Source: JACROF01 sp964598995 (lineage in GTDB: Bacteria; Patescibacteriota; Microgenomatia; Levybacterales; UBA12049). From it: a stretch of DNA of 13,209 bases. Each line of letters opens with the position of its first letter. Position 1 is the first letter of the stretch. The position numbers and the translations under genes are program-made. Below are positions 1 through 6,876 of the stretch, piece by piece. Where the stretch lies: positions 1 through 13,209 of the forward strand of contig CAZRDR010000034.1 of assembly GCA_964598995.1 (NCBI GenBank), read 5' to 3'. The notes beneath the pieces were generated by a model that saw only the letters and a list, made by a program, of their open reading frames with translations, did no database searches and was not told where the DNA came from.

Positions 1-37
1 ATTATATCACGGAAAGCTTCCATTTTATGTGTTACAG

Positions 38-46
38 TGCTACAAT
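38..46 (+). promoter_or_regulatory. Extended -10 promoter for the aminopeptidase operon
   Basis: TGC followed by TACAAT (41-46) forms an extended -10 element, and its end lies 10 nt before the ATG at 57. A start site 6-8 nt after the -10 would leave a leader of only 2-4 nt. No Shine-Dalgarno sequence precedes the ATG and no convincing -35 box is visible. This is inferred from motif and spacing only. Confidence 0.5.
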
Positions 47-56
47 ACTTTGCGTT

Positions 57-1580
57 ATGAAAATTGAAGTTTCTCAGAATTTAATCTCTAAAATTTCCTC
101 AGATGTCATCCTCGTTTTCGCTTTCCAGAATGATGCTAAAAAGCCAGAACTTATTACAGATAATCACTTTAACTCACTTGATAAAGCGCTTAAAGGCGAA
201 CTGTCTAAAGTCTGCGTGTCTGAGAAATTCACCGGTGGAGAAGGGGAGTCAGTTTCGTTTTTTACATCAGAGAAAATTGTTGGGACGAAAGTCGTGGTTC
301 TGGGACTTGGCAAAAAAAGTGAATTTGTCCTTAATGATTTGCGAAATACAGCGGCTAAGTTTGTGAGGAGTTATAAGAAAAAAATTACTTCATTAACGAT
401 AGCTCTTCCAGAAAATCTTGACGATTTAGTCATCGAGGATGTTGTTACCGTCGTCGTTGAAGGAACAGATCTCGGTGCGTATGAGTTCGCTAAATATAAA
501 GAGCAGAAAAAAGATGAGAAGAATTTAGAATTAATTATTCTCGCTGTTGCTCAGTCTATTGAGTTAAAATCAGTTAAGTCAGCTATTAGTAAAGCCCAGC
601 TTTATACCCAAGCAACTATCTTAGCTCGTGATTTGATCAATGAACAGCCGTCTATCGCAACTCCGACCTATCTGGCTCAAGTTGCTAAAGATATTGCGAA
701 AGCACATCCAGAGATCACCTGCAAAGTTTTTGATAAAGCTCAGGCAAAAAAAATGGGTATGGAAGCTTTCTTAGGAATCGCCCGCGCCTCTGATACACCA
801 CCTAAATTTATCGTACTCGAGTATACTCCTACGAAAGCGAAAGGAAAGAGAAAATTAGCTCTCGTTGGTAAAGGCATTACCTTTGACAGCGGCGGAATTA
901 ATGTTAAGCCAGGCGATCATATGATGGATATGAAGATGGATATGTCAGGCGGAGCACTCGTGCTTGGCGTGTTCTCAGTAATTGCTAAGATCAAACCTAC
1001 TTTTCCTGTCATGGGTCTTATCGCTGCTACGCCAAATCTTATTTCTGGTTCATCGATCGTTCCGGGTGATATAGTTAAGGCAATGAATGGTAAGACTATT
1101 GAAGTCCTCAACACCGATGCTGAGGGTCGAGTAACGATGGCAGATAGTCTGTCCTATGCAGTCAAAGAAGGGGCAACAGAGATTATTGATTTCGCGACCT
1201 TAACAGGTGCAGCACTTGTAGCACTGGGAGACGAGATTGCGGCAATGTTCTCAAATAATCGAGACTTGCTTGATGCTGTCAAGACAGCAGCCTACGAGAG
1301 AGGCGAAAAAGTCTGGGAATTACCGCTTGAGAAAGATTATAAAAAACTTAACAAAAGTGATGTCGCAGATATCGCAAATATTCCAAATTCTCGCTATGGC
1401 GGCACGATTACAGCTGCACTTTTCCTCCAGGAGTTCATTGGCAATACTCCATGGATTCATTTTGATATCGCTGGACCAGCTTTTGCGAATAAGCCATTAG
1501 CGATCAGTCCGAAGGGCGGAACAGGTTTTGGAGTACGAACTATGCTACAATATATAGAAGAGGTAAGTAAAAATTCATGA
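57..1580 (+). CDS. pepA: Leucyl aminopeptidase, M17 family (PepA-like)
   Basis: Cytosolic two-metal aminopeptidase that removes N-terminal residues, often leucine, from peptides in protein turnover. The 507-residue protein has an N-terminal domain (about 1-165) and the M17 catalytic domain (about 185-500). All expected active-site residues are visible: K272 and D277 in GKGITFDSGG, K284 in NVKP, D295 in MKMDMSGGA, and D354, E356 and R358 in the family signature NTDAEGR. Their spacing matches E. coli PepA with a constant offset of two. I chose the ATG at 57 rather than the upstream in-frame ATG at 27, because the extended -10 at 41-46 lies between them and the family N-terminus fits MKIEV. The stop overlaps the efp start (ATGA), so it heads a coupled operon. 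Family assignment is firm; natural substrates are inferred. Confidence 0.95.
   Translation: MKIEVSQNLISKISSDVILVFAFQNDAKKPELITDNHFNSLDKALKGELSKVCVSEKFTGGEGESVSFFTSEKIVGTKVVVLGLGKKSEFVLNDLRNTAAKFVRSYKKKITSLTIALPENLDDLVIEDVVTVVVEGTDLGAYEFAKYKEQKKDEKNLELIILAVAQSIELKSVKSAISKAQLYTQATILARDLINEQPSIATPTYLAQVAKDIAKAHPEITCKVFDKAQAKKMGMEAFLGIARASDTPPKFIVLEYTPTKAKGKRKLALVGKGITFDSGGINVKPGDHMMDMKMDMSGGALVLGVFSVIAKIKPTFPVMGLIAATPNLISGSSIVPGDIVKAMNGKTIEVLNTDAEGRVTMADSLSYAVKEGATEIIDFATLTGAALVALGDEIAAMFSNNRDLLDAVKTAAYERGEKVWELPLEKDYKKLNKSDVADIANIPNSRYGGTITAALFLQEFIGNTPWIHFDIAGPAFANKPLAISPKGGTGFGVRTMLQYIEEVSKNS
1543..1551 (+). promoter_or_regulatory. Possible internal extended -10 upstream of efp
   Basis: Inside the 3' end of the aminopeptidase gene the string TGCTACAAT repeats exactly the extended -10 seen at 38-46, here 25 nt before the efp ATG. 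An AGAGGT stretch between it and the ATG could act as a weak ribosome binding site. It could give EF-P its own transcript. There is no good -35, and the bases are also constrained by the protein code. Confidence 0.25.
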
Positions 1581-2131
1581 TTTCTGTAACTGATTTACGA
1601 GCTGGAACAACCTACGAAGAAGATGGCAATCTTTTGATGGTCATCTCCTACGAACACATCAAAATGGGTCGTGGCAGTGCCAACATTAAAGTAAAAGTTA
1701 AAAATCTTAAGAGCGGCGGAACACTTGAAAAAAGTTATATTAACGGTGCGAAAGTTAATGATGTCCAGGTAAATAAACGTGATCTCCAGTACCTCTACAA
1801 GGATGATCAGTTTGCATACTTTATGAATCCTGATACCTTCGATCAAATTCAGATCGATTTGAAAAAAATTCCTGATCATCAATTCTTAAAAGAAGGGGAG
1901 AGTTTTAATATTGCATTTCTTGGCGATGAAGCACTCACCGTTACACTTCCATCAAAAATGGTTTTCAAAGTCGTCGAGACCGCACCAGGTATTAAAGGTA
2001 ACTCTGCCACAAATGTCTTTAAAGATGCTACACTAGAAAATGGGATACAGACCAAAGTTCCTCTTTTTATCAATGCAGGGCAGTCAATCCTGATTGATAC
2101 CCGAACTGGGGCCTACTCCGAGAAAGCATAA
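1577..2131 (+). CDS. efp: Elongation factor P
   Basis: EF-P binds between the ribosomal P and E sites and promotes peptide-bond formation at proline runs. The 184-residue length is normal. The protein has the N-terminal KOW-like domain (about 1-62), a central OB domain (about 66-120) and the C-terminal OB domain (about 127-182), ending in the typical segment from PGIKG to DTRTGAYSEKA. Aligned by the shared RAG motif, the residue equivalent to the modified Lys34 of E. coli EF-P is Arg32, in a KMGRGSAN loop. The EpmA/EpmB beta-lysyl route used on lysine therefore cannot apply in the same way; no EarP-like gene is present in this window. Its start overlaps the aminopeptidase stop by 4 bp, and its TAA shares one base with the ATG of the next gene. 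Confidence 0.96.
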   Translation: MISVTDLRAGTTYEEDGNLLMVISYEHIKMGRGSANIKVKVKNLKSGGTLEKSYINGAKVNDVQVNKRDLQYLYKDDQFAYFMNPDTFDQIQIDLKKIPDHQFLKEGESFNIAFLGDEALTVTLPSKMVFKVVETAPGIKGNSATNVFKDATLENGIQTKVPLFINAGQSILIDTRTGAYSEKA

Positions 2132-3402
2132 TGAAAAACCGTCTATTTCGGGCTTTTAGCGAGCAATCTTTTTCGTTTCTGTGGTTATCAGAGATCTTTA
2201 CGATCCTGGCTTTTAATCTTTTTAATTTCTTCATTCTTCTTCAGGTTTATTCACTCAGTCATTCAAATATCGCCGTAGCTTTAGCAGTCGTCTCATTTAC
2301 CGTTCCTGCGATTTTATTTGGCATTTTAGCGGGTGTCTATGTCGATAGGTGGAATAAAAAACAGGTACTGCTTATCGTAAATATCGTTCGCGGACTTTTA
2401 CTTTTTGCCCTGGCGATTTTTCATAGTGAGTTGATCGCAGTCTATGCTGTAACCTTTCTTGTCGCGTTAGTTACCCAGTTCTTTATCCCTGCCGAGACGC
2501 CGATTATTCCGCTTATTGTCAAAAAAGAAGATCTCTACTCTGCGAACGCGCTGTTCGGATTTGGTCTCTACGGCGGTACACTCTTTGCGTATCTACTTTC
2601 AGGACCAATTATCTTACTTTTTGGAGAGGTTAACACCCTCGTTATTTTAGGACTGATGTTCTTTGTTAGTTCAATCTTTATCTCTGGCATTAGACTCACA
2701 GCACCCAGTGAACTTAATAAAAAAGGCATTCTCAATGCATCCAAGTCTGCACTTCTCGAGGAGGTTAGGACAGCAATTTCTATCATGCGGAGTTCGCGAC
2801 CTATTTATAATTCACTTTTTCTTCTGGCTGTTTCCCAGACACTCCTTCTTGTTTTAGCTGCTATCGCGCCTGGTTATGCGACCCAAGTTCTTAAGATCAG
2901 TATTCAAAAGTTTCCAATTTTCTTTATTGCGCCAGCTGCACTTGGAGTGCTCGTCGGCGCAGTTATCTTAGTGACAGTGCTGCATAACAGGTCAAAGGAA
3001 AAGCTAACAACTGTCGGACTCTTCCTTTCAGGTATTGCTATGCTTATTCTGCCTTATGGAGCTAAAATTTCAGCCAGAGAAATAGTTCATGACCTTAACT
3101 CATTACTGCCACACATTTTAGATATCACGACACTGCATTTAGTCGTCGTCATCGCCTTTATCTTAGGTCTAGCAAATGCTTTCGTGTTCGTTCCATCCAA
3201 CACTATTCTTCAGGAAAAGACGACTGACGAATTTAGAGGTAAAATTTATGGCGCACTTAACGCTTTAGTAGGAGTTTTCTCATTACTGCCGATTCTTCTC
3301 GTTGGCGGACTATCTGATTTTTTCGGCGTAGATAAAGTTATTATTGGTATCGGCGTAACACTTTTCTTGTTAGGCACGTCACGCGTCTTTTTTGAAATCT
3401 AA
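2131..3402 (+). CDS. Major facilitator superfamily transporter (MFS_3-like)
   Basis: A 423-residue integral membrane protein with about 10-12 hydrophobic segments in the usual MFS arrangement. The N-terminus (FSFLWLSEIFTILAFNLFNF) and the motif-A-like loop GVYVDRWNKKQ after the second segment resemble the MFS_3 group that includes the enterobactin exporter EntS and macrolide-efflux proteins. A loop around residues 190-215 separates the two halves, and a second longer loop lies near residues 310-335. Substrate cannot be told from sequence; export of a small molecule is the usual role of relatives. It is coupled at both ends by TAATG junctions (efp upstream, the Lgt-like gene downstream) and has no clear Shine-Dalgarno of its own, so it probably depends on translation of efp. 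Confidence 0.88.
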   Translation: MKNRLFRAFSEQSFSFLWLSEIFTILAFNLFNFFILLQVYSLSHSNIAVALAVVSFTVPAILFGILAGVYVDRWNKKQVLLIVNIVRGLLLFALAIFHSELIAVYAVTFLVALVTQFFIPAETPIIPLIVKKEDLYSANALFGFGLYGGTLFAYLLSGPIILLFGEVNTLVILGLMFFVSSIFISGIRLTAPSELNKKGILNASKSALLEEVRTAISIMRSSRPIYNSLFLLAVSQTLLLVLAAIAPGYATQVLKISIQKFPIFFIAPAALGVLVGAVILVTVLHNRSKEKLTTVGLFLSGIAMLILPYGAKISAREIVHDLNSLLPHILDITTLHLVVVIAFILGLANAFVFVPSNTILQEKTTDEFRGKIYGALNALVGVFSLLPILLVGGLSDFFGVDKVIIGIGVTLFLLGTSRVFFEI

Positions 3403-4097
3403 TGCATTTACTCATTATTATTCTTATCATTTGTTTTGTAATATTTCTTTTCGGTCTGCATGTACTGGCTAAGGAAGACCTCGTGTTCGTGCGAAAGAAC
3501 GTTACGATGGAGACATTGTTTAATTTAGCGTTTTATACAGCTGGAATTGGACTTTTAAGTAGTCGTATTGTCTATGTCATTTTGCATTTTTCTAAAGGTT
3601 TTCTTAATCCGTTAGTATTTTTCTTATTCCCTTATTTCCCAGGTTTATCACTTGCTGGTGGAGTAGCGGGAGCGATGCTTTTTGTGATGTTTTATAAATC
3701 TAAAAAATATCCTAATGGCCGTATTCTTGATTTCTTTGCCATGGCCTTTCTGGGAGCGTTACCATTTGGGTACGTTGGTGAGCAGCTCCTGTTAGGAATG
3801 CAGGATAAATTTATCGGTATCTTAATGCCGATTATTTTTCTCTCGACATTGCTATTTTTTGTTAAAGTATTACTTCCCTTAAATGTCAGAGGCGAGATAG
3901 AGGATGGGAGTCTAGGATTTTTATTCCTTCTCATCTTTTCATTCACGACATTACTTTCCCATATCGTAAGAGCTAAAAATGTTATTAGTCTGATTACTCA
4001 GGTCGATAGTATCCTTTTGATCTTACTTTTTATTGCTGCGTTAGTCCTCCTTATTATCCAAGAGAAAAAGATCCAGCTGCCGCGAAAGAGCAAATAG
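3402..4097 (+). CDS. Degenerate prolipoprotein diacylglyceryl transferase (Lgt)-like membrane protein
   Basis: A 231-residue polytopic membrane protein with about seven hydrophobic segments. Residues about 45-130 follow the Lgt layout: a GLLSSRIVYVILHF stretch like the family's G-x-R-x-x-Y-V segment, then GLSLAGGVAGAML (81-93) like GLSFHGGLIGA, then ALPFGYVGEQLL (119-130) where Lgt has its GRIGNFxNxE signature. The histidine of HGG and the arginine and asparagine of the GRxGNF motif, which matter for diacylglyceryl transfer in E. coli Lgt, are absent. I therefore infer a membrane protein of the Lgt fold that is probably not a normal transferase. It follows the MFS gene by a one-base TAATG overlap and may be translated only by coupling. 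A random resemblance among hydrophobic proteins is possible but less likely, given the ordered motifs. Confidence 0.6.
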   Translation: MHLLIIILIICFVIFLFGLHVLAKEDLVFVRKNVTMETLFNLAFYTAGIGLLSSRIVYVILHFSKGFLNPLVFFLFPYFPGLSLAGGVAGAMLFVMFYKSKKYPNGRILDFFAMAFLGALPFGYVGEQLLLGMQDKFIGILMPIIFLSTLLFFVKVLLPLNVRGEIEDGSLGFLFLLIFSFTTLLSHIVRAKNVISLITQVDSILLILLFIAALVLLIIQEKKIQLPRKSK

Positions 4098-4099
4098 CC

Positions 4100-4105
4100 T
4101 ATAGT
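4100..4105 (+). promoter_or_regulatory. Possible -10 for a leaderless rluA-type transcript
   Basis: TATAGT ends 6 nt before the GTG start of the pseudouridine synthase gene. No ribosome binding site is visible and the -35 region is poor. The same TATAGT hexamer serves as the proposed -10 of the Tat-type gene at 10200. Weak on its own. Confidence 0.3.
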
Positions 4106-4111
4106 AATATT

Positions 4112-4900
4112 GTGACTATTCCAATTATTCATGAAGATGAGGTCCTGCTCGTCATAAATAAGCCAGCAGGAATTACGGTAAATAAATCCCAGACTACGGA
4201 TGGGGAAGTGACAGTCCAAGATCAAATAGAGGAGTACTTACAGATAAAACCGGAGGAGAGTAAGCCAGTTGAATCCGATGAGGATAGTGAAGCCCAGGAA
4301 GATGGGGGATTTGCCAGTCCACAAGAGACATTTTTGGCTAGAGCTGGTATCGTTCACCGCATAGATAAAGAGACTTCAGGAATTTTGTTGATTGCCAAAA
4401 CCGTCGATGCGTTCTCGCATCTTCAGGCGCAGTTTAAAAATAGAGAAGTGCATAAGACCTATCTCGCACTCGCACATGGGCGCTTAGTACCAGAAACTGG
4501 CGAGATAAATGTACCGGTTGGAAGGCTGCCTTGGAATAGACGACAGTTCGGCATCGTCGCAGGCGGTCGAGAAGCTAAGACGTTTTACGAGGTAACAGGA
4601 TATTTTAGAACTGATGACAAGAGGCGAGAGGTAGTCAGTATGGTTCGGCTTAAGCCGGTAACAGGGAGAACGCATCAGATTAGAGTTCACCTGCAATACC
4701 TCGGGCACCCAATATTTTCGGACTTTCTTTATGCAGGGCGTAAGACACAGCGTGAAGATCGTAAGCTGCTTGAGCGAGTATTTCTCCATGCTCTAGAGAT
4801 TAATTTTATCCACCCAAAGAGTGAGGAACGTGTAACATTTGAGGCTCCACTTCCGCCAGAACTCGCATCAGTTATGGATCATCTAGTCCCCATTGTTTAA
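4112..4900 (+). CDS. RluA-family RNA pseudouridine synthase
   Basis: Isomerises specific uridines in rRNA or tRNA to pseudouridine. The 262-residue protein begins with the family entry motif DEVLLVINKPAG (9-20) and carries the catalytic motif HRIDKETSG (82-90), where D85 is the nucleophile. Further family segments are REVHKTYLAL, PVTGRTHQIRVHL and GHPIFSDFLY. No S4 domain precedes the catalytic core, as in the RluA subgroup without S4. Between the first motif and the HRID motif lies an acidic, low-complexity insert (about residues 47-72, rich in E, D and S) that typical homologues lack. The start is GTG; no other start matches the expected N-terminus. Target uridine unknown. It lies 14 bp after the Lgt-like gene, so it may share that transcript as well as having its own start. 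Confidence 0.9.
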   Translation: MTIPIIHEDEVLLVINKPAGITVNKSQTTDGEVTVQDQIEEYLQIKPEESKPVESDEDSEAQEDGGFASPQETFLARAGIVHRIDKETSGILLIAKTVDAFSHLQAQFKNREVHKTYLALAHGRLVPETGEINVPVGRLPWNRRQFGIVAGGREAKTFYEVTGYFRTDDKRREVVSMVRLKPVTGRTHQIRVHLQYLGHPIFSDFLYAGRKTQREDRKLLERVFLHALEINFIHPKSEERVTFEAPLPPELASVMDHLVPIV

Positions 4901-4923
4901 CTATTGCTTCGCTTGTGTATAAT
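4893..4923 (+). promoter_or_regulatory. Promoter for the 48-residue lysine-rich gene
   Basis: A perfect TATAAT lies at 4918-4923, with TTGTTT at 4893-4898 as a candidate -35 (19-bp spacer, longer than ideal). The -35 overlaps the last codons of the pseudouridine synthase gene. The predicted leader is about 16-17 nt and contains the strong Shine-Dalgarno. Confidence 0.55.
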
Positions 4924-4931
4924 AGAAGTCT

Positions 4932-4942
4932 AGGAGGTGATC
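4932..4942 (+). promoter_or_regulatory. Full-length Shine-Dalgarno
   Basis: AGGAGGTGATC, complementary over its whole length to the usual bacterial 16S rRNA 3' end, lies 4 nt upstream of the ATG at 4947. Most genes in this window have little or no Shine-Dalgarno, so this site stands out and fixes the start of the small gene. Confidence 0.85.
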
Positions 4943-4946
4943 TTTT

Positions 4947-5093
4947 ATGGCAAAAAACGAAGGCTTTTTTAAAGGCGAAAAGAAAAAACCAAAAAAAGGA
5001 AAAGATAAAGCAATTAATGGCATGACCCAAGGAGGGGCTCCAACCTATTCCATGCCAGAGGTTATCTCCAAGAAAAAGAAGAATTCTTTTTAA
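4947..5093 (+). CDS. Small lysine-rich protein, 48 residues, unknown function
   Basis: An ATG-to-TAA frame of 48 codons begins MAKNEGFFKGEKKK and ends SKKKKNSF. About a third of the residues are lysine, giving a very basic protein with a central uncharged stretch (INGMTQGGAPTYSMPEV). It has no membrane segment or cysteine. A basic peptide of this kind could bind nucleic acid or the ribosome, but that is inference; I do not recognise a family. The case for a real gene is strong: a TATAAT promoter, a full-length Shine-Dalgarno with good spacing, and a position filling a gap between two genes on the same strand. The strength of the initiation signals suggests high expression. It ends 15 bp before the LytR_C gene. 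Confidence 0.8.
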   Translation: MAKNEGFFKGEKKKPKKGKDKAINGMTQGGAPTYSMPEVISKKKKNSF

Positions 5094-5108
5094 GCGTGTT
5101 TCCTGCCC

Positions 5109-5921
5109 ATGAAAGACCACAAAAATAAAACACAGTCTAATCGGAGTAGTCTCAAACTCCTATGGATATTTTGTCTTCTTGTTGTTCTGGCGGTTGTTTT
5201 TTCCCTCGGCTACCGTTTGTTTACGCTTATGCGTGAGAGTAAGTTTGACGGACAGCATCAATTTATCGTCGCTTTTATCAATAACGCAGATGTCGATGTC
5301 GTATCAGTTAACCCTTCCCAGAAGGCATATAATCATCTCCAAATTAGAGGCGGAAAAAATAGCAGTGATGATCTGCAGCAGGCTGGAGTTATTCCGGATA
5401 GTTATATAACACTTCCCAAACCTTTTTCACTTGACTCACTCTCAGAATATTTCTCAGAAGCTGCCTGGCACCAGGGGAATGTCACTTCACCTCTTAATCT
5501 CTACGACCTCTACCGACTTTCACTCCTTACCAAACATATCGACCGACAGGCGATTACGAGTGAGAGTGTCCATATCCCATTCGACCAAACAGCTTCCAGT
5601 ACGATGCTTGAGCAGTTGTTCATCGATGACGCAATTGATCAGGATAATAAAACAGTTGCCATTATTAACGGTGCAGGACTTCCAGGACTCGGGACGAGGC
5701 TTGAACAAGCACTTAGTCTCAGGGGAGTAAATGTTATTTCAGTCACCAACGCTGATGGCGTTAAGAGCTCTTCTAAAATCACCTATGTTGGAGATAAGAC
5801 GTACACAGTAAAACGTCTATCTCAGTTACTGTCTCTACCGACTGAAGAAGTTATGACCCAAGGCATCTCTGATATAATCATCACGCTCGGTAAGGATAAA
5901 ACTACCACGACACAGTTCTAA
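5109..5921 (+). CDS. Membrane-anchored LytR_C-domain protein
   Basis: A 270-residue protein with a basic N-terminal tail, one transmembrane segment (about residues 16-38) and an extracytoplasmic remainder. The C-terminal part (about 181-263) fits the LytR_C domain: KTVAIINGAGLPGLG, then a GVNVISVTNAD strand, then the closing DIIITLGKD. This domain follows LytR-CpsA-Psr catalytic domains in Gram-positive wall-polymer ligases, and also occurs alone. The middle (about 50-160) has a strand FIVAFINNADVDVVSVNP that could be a remnant of the LCP fold, but the LCP arginine and aspartate motifs are not visible, so ligase activity is unlikely. Role probably at the cell envelope. It has no Shine-Dalgarno and is probably co-transcribed with the small gene upstream. 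Confidence 0.8.
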   Translation: MKDHKNKTQSNRSSLKLLWIFCLLVVLAVVFSLGYRLFTLMRESKFDGQHQFIVAFINNADVDVVSVNPSQKAYNHLQIRGGKNSSDDLQQAGVIPDSYITLPKPFSLDSLSEYFSEAAWHQGNVTSPLNLYDLYRLSLLTKHIDRQAITSESVHIPFDQTASSTMLEQLFIDDAIDQDNKTVAIINGAGLPGLGTRLEQALSLRGVNVISVTNADGVKSSSKITYVGDKTYTVKRLSQLLSLPTEEVMTQGISDIIITLGKDKTTTTQF

Positions 5922-5923
5922 CT

Positions 5924-6070
5924 ATGCAATTTTTTATCATCATGATCATTCTCCTCATCATTTCGTTATTACTCGCGTATCGGTCACTTCGTCACGTCAT
6001 GCACATGAAAGAACTCGGATCAGTAAAAAAAGAACTCCACCGGGGGAAAATCTTATTTAAGAAGGACTAA
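5924..6070 (+). CDS. Small single-pass membrane protein, 48 residues
   Basis: A 48-codon frame starts 2 bp after the LytR_C gene stop. It begins MQFFIIMIILLIISLLLAYR, a single hydrophobic helix (residues 2-19), followed by a basic cytoplasmic-type tail (SLRHVMHMKELGSVKKELHRGKILFKKD). The close spacing, the clear membrane-plus-basic-tail design and exact filling of the space to the opposing gene support a real gene co-translated with its neighbour. No family recognised. There is no Shine-Dalgarno. Its stop at 6070 is directly adjacent to the stop of the convergent TPR gene at 6071. Confidence 0.6.
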   Translation: MQFFIIMIILLIISLLLAYRSLRHVMHMKELGSVKKELHRGKILFKKD

Positions 6071-6772
6071 TTATTCTTCTTGCGGTTCGTCACTCTCGTT
6101 ATCTCCGTCTTCATCATTGTCACTTCGTCCTTTAGCAGTATTAACTACCAGCTTACTTCGGTCAGTTGAGAGGAAGGATGGCTGATTTTTGAACTTGGTG
6201 ATGCGTTTGGTCTCACGTGCGAAGATGGTAACTTTATTGCCGTCGACTGATTTGATATACGCTTCATAGGTATTTCCACCTTCCATAAAACGGATAAGAC
6301 GTCTGCCGATATCATCAGGGAGCATGCCGATGTATTGTTTGCTCTGGTCGAGGACAAAGATCTTCATTCGTTTGATGACGAGCTGCAGTGTCTCACCCGA
6401 GCGAAGCGGTGAGATGATTTTTTTATCGGCGACATTGAGCAGTTCAATAACTTTGGTTTTGCCAGGCTCCTCGATAAAAAGGTTACTGACATGTGCTGGA
6501 GTAACGATAGTTGCAGCTTTACTCGCACCACCGTCACTCAGACGTTTGAGGTTACGAAGGGCGATAGGGTTTTGGTTATCGAGACCGAGGACTTTTTGGT
6601 AGATATTTTTAGCTTCTTTGACATTACCAACACTTGAATAGGCAAAGCCAAGTCTATTAAGTGTATCGATATCGTCGGGAGATTCTTTGAGAATTTCTTG
6701 ATTAAGGGAGATTGACTTTTCCCAGTCACCCAGGAGAGCAGTTTGTATAGCTTGCGCTTTTAGTTGACTCAT
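6071..6772 (-). CDS. TPR-repeat protein with C-terminal beta-rich domain and acidic tail
   Basis: A 233-residue soluble protein. Residues about 3-76 form two to three tetratricopeptide repeats (for example the unit DDIDTLNRLGFAYSSVGNVK and its partner), a protein-interaction scaffold. Residues about 97-190 form a separate domain with the pattern FVLDQSKQYIGMLPDDIGRRL, then a GGNTYEAYIKSV strand. This is reminiscent of the HIRAN-type pattern in which a variable residue run is followed by IGYLP and an aliphatic helix, but I hold this weakly. The last 15 residues are almost all acidic. No signal peptide or membrane helix. Function unknown; a partner-binding protein is the natural guess. It faces the 48-residue gene tail to tail with no gap and diverges from yebC. 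Confidence 0.75.
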   Translation of the reverse strand: MSQLKAQAIQTALLGDWEKSISLNQEILKESPDDIDTLNRLGFAYSSVGNVKEAKNIYQKVLGLDNQNPIALRNLKRLSDGGASKAATIVTPAHVSNLFIEEPGKTKVIELLNVADKKIISPLRSGETLQLVIKRMKIFVLDQSKQYIGMLPDDIGRRLIRFMEGGNTYEAYIKSVDGNKVTIFARETKRITKFKNQPSFLSTDRSKLVVNTAKGRSDNDEDGDNESDEPQEE

Positions 6773-6813
6773 TGAGGATTTCTCTATCTATTGAAGAGAA
6801 TTTATAAGTTGAA

Positions 6814-6842
6814 ATTTTACTCAGTTTATTTGCAAAAGTCAA
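6814..6842 (-). promoter_or_regulatory. Promoter of the TPR gene
   Basis: On the minus strand TTGACT (6837-6842) and TAAAAT (6814-6819) are separated by exactly 17 bp. The predicted leader is roughly 35 nt and has no Shine-Dalgarno. The site overlaps the divergent yebC promoter, so polymerase binding at one may hinder the other. Confidence 0.5.
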
Positions 6843-6859
6843 TAGAGACACGGTATAAT
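6830..6859 (+). promoter_or_regulatory. Promoter of yebC
   Basis: TTGCAA (6830-6835) and a perfect TATAAT (6854-6859) with an 18-bp spacer lie 17 nt before the yebC ATG, giving a leader of about 10 nt with no Shine-Dalgarno. The -35 lies inside the spacer of the divergent TPR promoter. Confidence 0.65.
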
Positions 6860-6876
6860 TAAGCTCTGCTAACGCT

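Noticed and set aside
27..56. Upstream in-frame ATG extending the aminopeptidase by 10 residues.
   Set aside because: The extended -10 at 38-46 falls inside that extension, and the added residues do not fit the family N-terminus.
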